Positions 44,219 through 52,924 of a stretch of 64,000 bases of DNA are shown one piece after another. The first letter of the stretch is position 1. Each line of letters begins with the position of its first letter. The DNA comes from Flavobacterium alkalisoli (GTDB lineage Bacteria > Bacteroidota > Bacteroidia > Flavobacteriales > Flavobacteriaceae), in assembly GCF_008000935.1 (NCBI RefSeq), contig NZ_CP042831.1, positions 3,038,001 through 3,102,000 on the forward strand, read 5' to 3'. The notes beneath the pieces were generated by a model. That model had not been told where the DNA came from and ran no database searches. It saw only the letters and a program-made list of their open reading frames with translations. The translations under genes were made by a program, and so were the position numbers.

Positions 44219-45208
44219 CTAATCTTTAATGAAAACTTTCCTTAACTCATCAATTTTCTCCTGCTGCTCCTTATCTTTTTCAGTATATTTTTGATACATC
44301 TCCTCATTATTTTCAAATTCATCTATAACAAGTCCTGTTTTACCATCAATAATTCTGTGCAACAATCTTTTTTCTCCTAACCTATAAGGAACTATCCAAA
44401 AATCTCCTAGTTTGTTTTTATTCCGTATTATATCAAGTATCGCTACATTATATACAGTATCGTCATTATCAATAAGCTCTTTTCTTCCTTTTAATATAAT
44501 TGATATAATTGTTGCAAAATCCATTTTAAATCCATCTTCATGATTAACAGACATTGATAAATCTCCATTTTCATCAAAACCGTCTTCTGCACCGATAGAA
44601 ACGCCCCGAAATATTAAGTACATACTGCCAACTCTAGCCTTATTTATATTACAGGAATAATGACTAATAGTACCATCTGGATAGTAAGAAAACCAACAAG
44701 TATATTCTACGAGGGCCTCATCTGTAAATTCAGAATACTCGGAGTTCCCAGTATATATATTATCGTCAAGAGGTAAAACCTGCATTTTAATTTCTTCAAT
44801 ATATTTTAATATGTTATCACCTGAATAAGCATAACGTACAACATCATACTTATCTTTAGGCTTTAAGTAAGTTTGGTCGTAGGTGACATACTCATAATTA
44901 TAAGATTCTGTATTAACATTTGTTACCTTAATTAAATGATTCTTTCTAGCCTCCCAATAAGCATTATCATTATTACCATAAATTTCTATTACTTGGCTCC
45001 TAAGTAAGCTGTTTTTCATATCTCTTTTTAATTCCTTAGAAGGATTGAAGACTTTTCGTTCCGGTGTTAGTTCGGGTACATTCACACCTTTAATATTGAC
45101 AAATTTTTCTTTCATGACATATTGTTTATATTTAGGTGCCTTACTCACCGTGCATGATGTAAAAGCAGCTATAATAATAATTGTAATAAGGACTATTTTC
45201 TTTTCCAT
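44219..45208 (-). CDS. Island lipoprotein, 329 aa
   Basis: It begins MEKKIVLITIIIIAAFTSCT, a lipoprotein signal with lipid Cys at residue 19. It is the only gene of the minus-strand run with export information. The mature part is charged and mixed alpha/beta (RKVFNPSKELKRDMKNSLLR, YTCWFSYYPDGTISHYSCNI), and it ends in a Lys/Glu-rich helix (KDKEQQEKIDELRKVFIKD). I do not recognise a family. Its start overlaps the end of the protease gene by 16 bases, and it lies 3 bases before the giant gene. It may anchor the complex in the outer membrane, which is inference. Confidence 0.75.
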   Translation of the reverse strand: MEKKIVLITIIIIAAFTSCTVSKAPKYKQYVMKEKFVNIKGVNVPELTPERKVFNPSKELKRDMKNSLLRSQVIEIYGNNDNAYWEARKNHLIKVTNVNTESYNYEYVTYDQTYLKPKDKYDVVRYAYSGDNILKYIEEIKMQVLPLDDNIYTGNSEYSEFTDEALVEYTCWFSYYPDGTISHYSCNINKARVGSMYLIFRGVSIGAEDGFDENGDLSMSVNHEDGFKMDFATIISIILKGRKELIDNDDTVYNVAILDIIRNKNKLGDFWIVPYRLGEKRLLHRIIDGKTGLVIDEFENNEEMYQKYTEKDKEQQEKIDELRKVFIKD

Positions 45209-48200
45209 GATTGTGCTATTTTACGTGCTTTTAACCATTGCCAATAATATGTTGCTGGCTGGGAAGTATACAATGAAGTAGCAAGCTGAGTATAATCCAT
45301 AATATTATCCGTTTTTCTCGAATCAAATGAAAATTTTTCCCACCTACTGAAAGTATGCCCTAACCCCAACGAATGCAGGACTTCATGTGCGCAAGTAATT
45401 TTATCATTTTCATTCTGTGTAAACATGATCGCGTCTGAATTTTCCCCTGATGAAAAGCCTCCAAGAAATCTGCCATCTAGTTCAACAGCTTGATTTGTTA
45501 TTGCATCTTTAGTTTTTGCTCTGCGGTTTATAAAATAGATTATTAAACTCGTTTGCGGCAAACCATTTACAGGTATAGGATTTGAAACAGCATCGGGAAG
45601 TTTACTCTTAAGGTAATCTTTAATAGGAACATAGCCTGAGGGAGGTGTGCCTTCTATTTTTCCTGCAATTAGAATACCATCTCCGGAATTAACGATATAA
45701 TCACCTCCTAATAGAAATTTAGGATCGGTCGATACATCAATTATTGGACTCTCATCAAATATCGGAATATTAGCCTTTATTCCTGCTTGGTGTAAATATC
45801 TTATTAAATAATCACGTTGTTTATCATACATCGACCGACTGACAATAGTAGTCCCAGGTCCATCAAAATTTTTAATTGTAACATTAGCAATGATAACATT
45901 GAGCTGTATTTCCGGCTCCTGAAAAATTTTAATCATCCCCGCAATATTTTCTTTTCTTTGGCCATTAATGTTTTCTGTAGCAAATATCTCAAGTCTTCTA
46001 TTTTGTTCATCTGCTGATGCTTCTTGTAGTCTTTTTATCTTTATTGTAAAATTATCTTCTATGGAGGAGTCTGTAAAAAGGGATCCCGGTAATATATAAT
46101 CCTTGATATTATTTGGTTTATTCTCTCTATTTCCTATTTCAGTACCGTCATTATATACGGTTATTTCATAATTACTTGCTTCGTAGGTTATAGTAAGTCT
46201 TTCAGGAACAGCATTTACAATAATTCTTAACTTCAGAACAGCCTCTTCAGCAGGACCCAGTCTTAGCCAAGTTGTAAAATACTCATCATTAGGTAAGGTT
46301 CCCCATGGAACGAGAACAGCATCATATATCTCTCTTTTTAACTGAGAATATATTTCAGGTCTGAATTCAAAGGGTAAATCAAATTGATTCATATCAGTCT
46401 GTCCGATAAGGATACCTGTAATTTCACTAAAAGGAGGATAATAAATATTACTGGAACTTAATGGTTCAGTACGCATCCAGTCAACTCCGTACTCACCAAT
46501 GCCATAAAAATTATCCGATGGTATCCCTTTCCAATTATCTTTTGGTAAAAAGTTGACAATGGTATCTGCTATTTGTGAAGCATAACTAAACGAATTAGAA
46601 AATCCTGTACTAGTAAATATAAGACCATTTCCGGAGTAAACCATTATCTCACTTCCAACCGCGGGAAAAGCCACAATAACCTCTCCATCAATATTTTCAT
46701 ATTTAATTCCCACCTCAGCACTATACACCCCATCAGTATATGACAAGTTTTTAAATTCTACATAAATATTTAATTTGTCATCTGTATTAATATTTAAAAG
46801 GCTGTTATATTGATCATTAGTAATACCCAACATATAACTCCGATTAAGATTATTAAAATCTGTACCATTACCTGTTATACTAAGATAAAAAATCGGAGTA
46901 CCATTAACCATTTTTTGATTTTTCCAAAATCTTAGAGTATCACCTGTTAAAGCATCATTTATATTAAAAATACTATTCAAATCATAGTCTATACTATATT
47001 TAGCAATTAATTCCTGTGTACTTTTAATAAATTCAGTTTCAGGAGAATCAATTGTATATGCCACATATAATCTATTTGCTGCAGCCTGATCATAAACAAT
47101 ATAATTTTGTGTCAAGTATTTTGAGTTATTAAATTTAGCCATTGCTAATTTTTTGTATACGACAGTCTCGATAAGATTATCATTATTCTCATAATCTAAA
47201 GCTTCGTAAATCCTTTCCAAATCTATAGGACCAAAAATATCCTCACAATTATTAAAATTATCAACTAAATCAGTCTCTCGATAAAATGCATATACAAAAT
47301 TTGCAACCATTACTCTATCAGGATCATTATCTATTTGAGTAATACCTCCTGAAATATTGTTGATATAAGCCGGCTTTTTAAATATTATGTCCGTGTGATC
47401 TTTTGGGTTTATTACAGTCTTGTCGCCAACATCTGTTGCATACCTCTCTTCAATATAATAACTTTTGTTAAATGAATCATTTAGGTAGAAAAACGAATCG
47501 AACGTTTCATTTTTTGTTAAATCAAATTGTATATTGAAATAAATTGTGTTCTCAGGTATTGGATACTTACTTGTATTAGGCTGCGGTCCCTCAAGACGTG
47601 GCCACATAAAATTTTCATTTGTTCTTGAAATTCCTGGAGATGTACTACCTGTAATTATCCTTATAGGCCAATGTTGTGTCTTTAAAAAATTAGATACACC
47701 GCTATGAACATTAGCTGGTCCAGGTGGATTATAAAAGTCAACGGACCTTCCCCTTTTTCCTAAAACATATAGGTACAAATTATTTTTTGTTATGAATTTA
47801 TTTATTATGTTCAAATAAATCTCCGAAGTATAAAAAATTTTATCCGAATTACTATTACTATCTGGAAAATGTATGACCTTGTTAACATCACTATTCCTTT
47901 GAATATCCTTACTTTGCAAGCTTTCGACAGATATATGAGCTCCATAAAAAGCCGCAGGATCCAAAAACATAAAAACATTTTCTCTGAAAATTTTATCGCT
48001 TACCGAAGCAGGTTTATTACCCGCTATATCTGAAGGATTACTACTATTGACATTTAAGATACATTCCTTCGCTTTCAGATAGTCTATATCAAGACTAAAT
48101 CCCGATTCTTCTATACTCTGCACATAGTCACCAAAATCAATAACCACGTCAAACCCTAAGTTATTTTTAAAGGAACCAATAACATCTCCGGCTTTAACCT

Positions 48201-48690
48201 TTGGTAAATTATAGGTGGTTTGGTTAAAAAATTTCTTTATAATCTTCTCATCAGAAGTGATACTGGAATCTATCCCTATATAAGTTGCTTTAAACTGCTC
48301 ATTCGGGTTAGCGGCATTAAACTCTCCAAAATCATCCCAAAGCTGAGCAATTAAGGGAGTTGCGTCAGGATCTCCCAAAGCTGTAACTAAATCTTCATTA
48401 TTGAAAGTCTTTATAAAGTTACTTTTTTTAATCCCCCTGTAAATCAGATATTTGATTTTCACTCCCATATATAAAGAATTCAAAGGCTTCAAAACAACGT
48501 TCACCTTGTCACTGTAGGCTGAATTGGGAACTACGAATAAATGTCCGTCAGTCACAGCATACGCCTTAAGTTCGCCAGTAAAAGTAAAGGAGGAAGTAAC
48601 CCTAAAACTATTTTCATCTATAGGTCCAAAACCCAGATTATTCTCTTCCGATAAACCGTCTGTATTTGTAAAAAAATAAGAAGTCGCCAT
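45193..48690 (-). CDS. Large metzincin-type metalloprotease, 1165 aa, first gene of operon
   Basis: The zinc site HEVLHSLGLGH is at residues 1102-1112 (HExxHxxGxxH), with a Met-turn NIMDY at about 1129-1133. These identify a metzincin, close to the pappalysin (M43) type. The catalytic domain is only the last ~200 residues. About 950 residues precede it, beta-rich and of no family known to me (MATSYFFTNTDGLSEENNLG, VKIKYLIYRGIKKSNFIKTF). There is no signal peptide and no T9SS C-terminal domain; the protein ends WLKARKIAQSWKRK. The gene is much more AT-rich than the giant genes downstream. A toxin-like or processing role for the operon products is possible. Confidence 0.8.
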   Translation of the reverse strand: MATSYFFTNTDGLSEENNLGFGPIDENSFRVTSSFTFTGELKAYAVTDGHLFVVPNSAYSDKVNVVLKPLNSLYMGVKIKYLIYRGIKKSNFIKTFNNEDLVTALGDPDATPLIAQLWDDFGEFNAANPNEQFKATYIGIDSSITSDEKIIKKFFNQTTYNLPKVKAGDVIGSFKNNLGFDVVIDFGDYVQSIEESGFSLDIDYLKAKECILNVNSSNPSDIAGNKPASVSDKIFRENVFMFLDPAAFYGAHISVESLQSKDIQRNSDVNKVIHFPDSNSNSDKIFYTSEIYLNIINKFITKNNLYLYVLGKRGRSVDFYNPPGPANVHSGVSNFLKTQHWPIRIITGSTSPGISRTNENFMWPRLEGPQPNTSKYPIPENTIYFNIQFDLTKNETFDSFFYLNDSFNKSYYIEERYATDVGDKTVINPKDHTDIIFKKPAYINNISGGITQIDNDPDRVMVANFVYAFYRETDLVDNFNNCEDIFGPIDLERIYEALDYENNDNLIETVVYKKLAMAKFNNSKYLTQNYIVYDQAAANRLYVAYTIDSPETEFIKSTQELIAKYSIDYDLNSIFNINDALTGDTLRFWKNQKMVNGTPIFYLSITGNGTDFNNLNRSYMLGITNDQYNSLLNINTDDKLNIYVEFKNLSYTDGVYSAEVGIKYENIDGEVIVAFPAVGSEIMVYSGNGLIFTSTGFSNSFSYASQIADTIVNFLPKDNWKGIPSDNFYGIGEYGVDWMRTEPLSSSNIYYPPFSEITGILIGQTDMNQFDLPFEFRPEIYSQLKREIYDAVLVPWGTLPNDEYFTTWLRLGPAEEAVLKLRIIVNAVPERLTITYEASNYEITVYNDGTEIGNRENKPNNIKDYILPGSLFTDSSIEDNFTIKIKRLQEASADEQNRRLEIFATENINGQRKENIAGMIKIFQEPEIQLNVIIANVTIKNFDGPGTTIVSRSMYDKQRDYLIRYLHQAGIKANIPIFDESPIIDVSTDPKFLLGGDYIVNSGDGILIAGKIEGTPPSGYVPIKDYLKSKLPDAVSNPIPVNGLPQTSLIIYFINRRAKTKDAITNQAVELDGRFLGGFSSGENSDAIMFTQNENDKITCAHEVLHSLGLGHTFSRWEKFSFDSRKTDNIMDYTQLATSLYTSQPATYYWQWLKARKIAQSWKRK

Positions 48691-49274
48691 AAATACTAAG
48701 TTGTATTAAAAATTAAATAGAAATATACAAACATGTTGTAGCCATTAATATTCTTACAATGACTTTACCAAGCTTATAACATTAGAACTACATCGAAATA
48801 AAATCTCTTGCTTTTTCAGATAATCTTTTGCGATAAAAAATCTGAAACAATACAGAGTAGCAATTTTTAATTGCGAATAAAAAAAATAATTGAAAGTAAA
48901 CTTGTGAATTTGTTTCCATAATATTAAATTCTGAAATCTTAAATAACTAAAAACCTTAAGCTTAGAATTTAATATGATATATACAACTATTACTAATTAC
49001 AAATAGTTATTGAAGAAAGGATAACAGTAGAATATTATCAATATATAAATTAAACGGTAAGGTGTTTTACAAATATATAACTAACTATACAAGCAAATAT
49101 TGTTTGAAAGTAAATTTATAATAAAAATTTCGTTAAATTATTATATGATATTTTACTTTTATATCTCTAAAGTAAATTACACACTGCAAATATAAGACTA
49201 TTTTCTTATAAAGCATTTTTTGTTACAATAGTATTAAAGTCAGAATTTATAAAACTATGAAAATTAATATTTTA
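48691..49274. other. AT-rich divergent intergenic region in island
   Basis: No gene was seen. It holds the upstream regions of the minus-strand operon and the plus-strand RCC1 gene. On the minus strand a perfect TATATTTG box occurs at 49187-49194, which would give a ~490-base leader. A 7-of-8 box CATGTTTG at 48728-48735 has an ATTG 21 bases upstream (48757-48760). Either could drive the operon. Confidence 0.4.
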
Positions 49275-49282
49275 TATGTTTG
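49275..49282 (+). promoter_or_regulatory. -7 promoter box of RCC1 protein gene
   Basis: TATGTTTG is a perfect TAnnTTTG match 23 bases before the ATG at 49306. It overlaps the upstream in-frame ATG at 49276, so the downstream ATG is the likely start. Confidence 0.5.
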
Positions 49283-49305
49283 TAAAAATTTCACATCTTA
49301 TCCAT

Positions 49306-52062
49306 ATGAAAAATATTTATATAACAGTTGCACTCTTGTTTTTCTATTTGATTTCCTATTCTCAGTGTTATACAAAAGTTAGCTCAAAAGTATTTCATAA
49401 TTTAACTATTCGGACTGATGGAACGTTGTGGGCCTGGGGACAAAATGAGAACGATCAGATAGGCGACAACTCAGGAAATAATCAACCATCTCCAATACAA
49501 ATTGGAACTGATAATAGCTGGACTAGTGTCAGTGCTGGTACCCAGTATTCACTTGCAATTAAATCTGATGGGACATTATGGGCTTGGGGTTCTAACAGCT
49601 ATGGACAAACAGGCAATGGCGGGGCAGATATTCCTGAAATGGTTGGTGAAGATACCGACTGGATACTGGCCGAAGCCGGATTATCTTTTAGTGCTGCCAT
49701 AAAGTCTGATGGAACATTATGGATGTGGGGAGCGAATTTCTATGGACAACTTGGAAATAACTCAACAACAAATCTTAATACACCAACACAGGTTGGCGAA
49801 GATACTAACTGGGTTGCCGTTTCTTTAGGAGCCCAGCATACTTTAGCCTTAAAATCCGATGGAACACTATGGGCATGGGGATTAAATTCATATGGGCAAC
49901 TGGGAATAGGGCTAATGGGCAATCAACATGTGCCTATACAGATTGGCACAGATAACGACTGGATTGCTATTGAGGCCGGTTATAGCGCCAGCTACGCCAT
50001 TAAGGGGAATGGCACACTGTGGGGCTGGGGTAGTAATGGATTTGGGCAGGTAGGAAATGCTTCTTCAAGTGATCAAATATTTCCGATACAAATAGGCGCA
50101 AATACCTGGCAACACATTGAGTCAACAAATCATTGTCTGGCTATACGTTCGGATGGTACATTATGGTCATGGGGAAGAAATGTCGCCGGGGAAGTATGGA
50201 ATGTCACTCCCGGGGTAAATCAGTCATCACCTGTCCAGGTTGGTACTGATAATAATTGGACACAGGCTGTTACAGGCTTTTATCACAGTATTGCATTGAA
50301 AAATAATGGAACTCTTTACAGTTGGGGAGATAACGAATTTGGAACTCTTGGTAATGATTCTTTTGTTGACAGTCTTACATTAATTCAGATAGGGACAACC
50401 TGTACAGAAATAATATGTAATATAAATACTCCTTCCCTTTCTCCTTTAGTCACTGAATGTTCCCTTGAATTTGACGATATAGTAATACCTACTACAACTA
50501 ACAGTTGCGGAGGTACGGTGACAGCATCGCTTCACCTTGGAGCATTTCCTCTAACTGAGACAGGTACTATAGTTTGGAAATTCGGAAATGAAGCAGATGC
50601 CATTTTTGTCGAGCAGGAAGTTATTATTCAGGACACCGAACTGCCGGTACCTTCTCAAGAAACCTTATCCACAATTACAGCTTCTTGCAGTATAACAAGT
50701 GAACAAATAAGCATCCCGACTGCAATTGATAGTTGTGCCGGAGAAATTACAGCCACAACAAGTAATTCTTTAAATTTTGATGAGCAGGGCAGTTATACCA
50801 TAATCTGGTCTTATGATGATGGAAACGGAAATATTACTACCCAAAGTCAACAGGTACTAATTGAAGATAGTGAAATGCCTGTTCCAACTTTAGAAAATCT
50901 ACCTACACTTTCTTCTCAATGTGAATTAAGCGAGAATGATATTGAACATCCAACAGCTCTGGATAATTGTGCGGGAGTAGTTATTGCTACTACAGAAGAT
51001 TCTTTAGAATTTTCTGATCAGGGCACATATACTATAAATTGGATCTATAATGATGGAAATGGAAATATAACAACTCAGCAGCAGTCAGTTATCATTAATG
51101 ATACACAGGCTCCAGTGCCGACATTGGAAACTTTGCCTTCAATTTCAGGAGAATGTTCTCTTTCAAATAATGATATAACATATCCGACAGCTCTAGATAA
51201 TTGTGCGGGAGTAGTTATTGCTACTACAGAAGATTCATTAGAGTTTTCTGATCAGGGCACATATACTATAATTTGGATTTATAGTGATGGTAACGGAAAT
51301 AATTTTACTCAACAACAGCAAGTTGTGATTGAAGATACCCAAGCTCCGGTGCCTGCAATAAATACCTTACCTGATTTAATATCAGAATGTGGACTTACAT
51401 CTGAAGAAATACAGACTCCGACAGCTATTGATGATTGTGAAGGAGAAACTATTGCCACAACTAACAATTCATTAAATTTTAGTGAACAGGGTAATTATAC
51501 AATTCTATGGACATTTGAAGACAGTAACGGAAATAGTATTGACCAGGAACAACAAATCATAATTGAAGATGTTACAAGTCCTACCGTTATAACGCAAGAC
51601 ATAACAGTGGATCTTAACGGAGCTGCATCAATTACTATCACTTCAGAGGAAATAAATAATGGATCTTATGATAACTGCAATATAGAAAGCATAGAAATTA
51701 ATATCAATAATTTTACTCAACCTGGAATATACGAAGTTGTTCTAACTGTTTATGATAATGCTGGAAATGAATCTTCTGACATCGCAACTGTAACGGTTGT
51801 AGACTCATCATTAAATATAAATGATTTTACAAAAGGGGACATATCAATCTATCCGATTCCTGCCAGAGATTTTATTACTATAAAAAAGCCTGAGGATATA
51901 CTTATCCTATCAACAGATTTTTATGATATGTTAGGCAAAAAGTTATTTAATATAGAAGGTAATATTGACAGGATAGATACCTCTTTTTTATCAGCATCCA
52001 GCTATTTTATTATTATCCATACTGATAAAGGAGTTTTGAAAAAGAATTTAATTATAAAATAA
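49306..52062 (+). CDS. T9SS-exported protein with seven RCC1 repeats and HYR-like repeats
   Basis: The 918-aa protein starts MKNIYITVALLFFYLISYSQ, a signal peptide. Seven RCC1 repeats follow, each with (S/N)DGTLWAWGxNxxGQ(L/T)G, enough for one closed seven-bladed beta-propeller (about 30-365). From about 375 on come five HYR/Ig-like repeats of ~78 aa (C-(S/E)L-x-I-x-x-P-T-A-x-D-x-C-x-G, then GxYTIxWxxxDxNGN) and a sixth (VTSPTVITQDITVDLNGAAS). The C-terminus (ISIYPIPARDFITIK...KGVLKKNLIIK) is a type A T9SS sorting domain. It is surface-exposed or secreted. It is the only plus-strand cargo gene of the island. Confidence 0.9.
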   Translation: MKNIYITVALLFFYLISYSQCYTKVSSKVFHNLTIRTDGTLWAWGQNENDQIGDNSGNNQPSPIQIGTDNSWTSVSAGTQYSLAIKSDGTLWAWGSNSYGQTGNGGADIPEMVGEDTDWILAEAGLSFSAAIKSDGTLWMWGANFYGQLGNNSTTNLNTPTQVGEDTNWVAVSLGAQHTLALKSDGTLWAWGLNSYGQLGIGLMGNQHVPIQIGTDNDWIAIEAGYSASYAIKGNGTLWGWGSNGFGQVGNASSSDQIFPIQIGANTWQHIESTNHCLAIRSDGTLWSWGRNVAGEVWNVTPGVNQSSPVQVGTDNNWTQAVTGFYHSIALKNNGTLYSWGDNEFGTLGNDSFVDSLTLIQIGTTCTEIICNINTPSLSPLVTECSLEFDDIVIPTTTNSCGGTVTASLHLGAFPLTETGTIVWKFGNEADAIFVEQEVIIQDTELPVPSQETLSTITASCSITSEQISIPTAIDSCAGEITATTSNSLNFDEQGSYTIIWSYDDGNGNITTQSQQVLIEDSEMPVPTLENLPTLSSQCELSENDIEHPTALDNCAGVVIATTEDSLEFSDQGTYTINWIYNDGNGNITTQQQSVIINDTQAPVPTLETLPSISGECSLSNNDITYPTALDNCAGVVIATTEDSLEFSDQGTYTIIWIYSDGNGNNFTQQQQVVIEDTQAPVPAINTLPDLISECGLTSEEIQTPTAIDDCEGETIATTNNSLNFSEQGNYTILWTFEDSNGNSIDQEQQIIIEDVTSPTVITQDITVDLNGAASITITSEEINNGSYDNCNIESIEININNFTQPGIYEVVLTVYDNAGNESSDIATVTVVDSSLNINDFTKGDISIYPIPARDFITIKKPEDILILSTDFYDMLGKKLFNIEGNIDRIDTSFLSASSYFIIIHTDKGVLKKNLIIK

Positions 52063-52087
52063 TTCATAATTTTATAAAAATTTCAGA

Positions 52088-52135
52088 GTTACCCTATTGG
52101 TTACCCTGTTTTAGATATTATTGTGAATACCCTGT
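52088..52135. repeat. Candidate arm-type sites, right end
   Basis: TACCCTRT occurs at 52090, 52102 and 52128. The first two lie 12 bases apart within GTTACCCT direct copies (52088 and 52100), matching the 12-base spacing of GTTAC words at the left end (23611, 23623). They lie just inside the right attachment repeat. Confidence 0.4.
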
Positions 52136-52166
52136 AAATACTGGTGTTTTAAATGAGGTTGCGGAG

Positions 52167-52255
52167 CCTCTTTCTCCGCAAAAGAAGTTTCAAAAGAAAC
52201 TTTAAAAGTTAAAAAACCTTAAAACACTAGTGTTTTAAGGTTTTTTCGTTTTTAG
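52167..52255 (+). repeat. Right attachment repeat (attR)
   Basis: CCTCTTTCTCCGC at 52167-52179 equals the tRNA-Ser 3' end. The AAGTTTC hairpin, the 24-bp terminator palindrome (52217-52240) and GTTTTTAG follow as in the left copy, with few differences and one indel. Confidence 0.88.
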
Positions 52256-52705
52256 GCATATCTGTCACTAAAGATATTTTGTAAAAATCCTTCCGGCTGT
52301 AGGAAGCGGTCGCGGCCAAGCTTTCCGCTGAAAATTCTTCTGGCCTTCTTTAATCCGCAGTAGCCCCGGGCGGCCCGCATCTGCATAAGTGGATTTAAAG
52401 AAGTCAGCTTCTTTGGGGAGCAACACCCCGGCCATATCCAGCAGTACCCTTGAATCAAACTGATTACGCAGATCAATGATCAGATTTTGTTTTTTACAGG
52501 CCAGTTCCAAATTGTCACCAACATTACTTCTGCTTACATAGGTCATATCCAAATAAGCGGTATTCGGTTGGGGTATACTGACAATCAATACCTGCTGTAG
52601 GGAATCCTTGATCTTCTTTGGTTCATGACCAAATTCCTGTTTTTTGAAGCGAATTGGATTGCTCAAGAAGTTATTGTACCTACTAAGTTTATATCGCAAA
52701 AGCAC
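52256..52705 (-). pseudogene. Remnant of S41-like peptidase
   Basis: The longest frame (to 52705) encodes PNTAYLDMTYVSRSNVGDNL and KKQNLIIDLRNQFDSRVLLD. This resembles the region before the catalytic Ser of S41 C-terminal processing peptidases (LIIDLRN). A second frame at the 3' side (GRDRFLQPEGFLQNIFSDRYA read in another phase) suggests a frameshift. The catalytic Ser/Lys part is absent. Its G+C is higher than that of the surrounding sequence. It abuts the island's right end. The family call rests on short similarity and is uncertain. Confidence 0.4.
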
Positions 52706-52924
52706 TTGGGATTTAAGGAAAAATTATTTTCACTCAGCGTATTAGCAAAGATTTGAGTGATGTTCTTTTGTATAATTGCCTGCATTCGATTATATTGAAA
52801 TATTGTGTAAAATCTATAATGCCGGAAACTCCGTTAAAAACATACCATTTTAGTTAAATATTTAAAAATGGTCATACAGATAAACTGTATTATGTCAGAA
52901 ATTTGATAATAAATCTTAGTATCT

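Larger units (their letters stand above)
23485..52255. mobile_element. Genomic island integrated at tRNA-Ser(TGA), about 28.7 kb
   Basis: The boundaries are two imperfect direct repeats of about 90 bp, one containing the 3' end of tRNA-Ser plus its terminator, the other at 52167-52255. Just inside the left repeat is a broken tyrosine recombinase, as expected for tRNA-targeted elements. The cargo is one 13-gene minus-strand run and one plus-strand T9SS protein gene. Conjugation, replication and phage structural genes are not visible, so this is a cargo island rather than a complete ICE or prophage. The central part (about 25-37 kb) is visibly richer in G+C than the flanks. Confidence 0.85.

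Noticed and set aside
49276..49305. Upstream ATG of the RCC1 gene
   Set aside because: It lies within a perfect TAnnTTTG box and would put ten extra residues ahead of a clean signal peptide.
52167..52179. Second tRNA-Ser gene at the right end
   Set aside because: Only the last 13 bases of the tRNA 3' end are present; the rest of the cloverleaf is absent, so this is an attachment-site copy.
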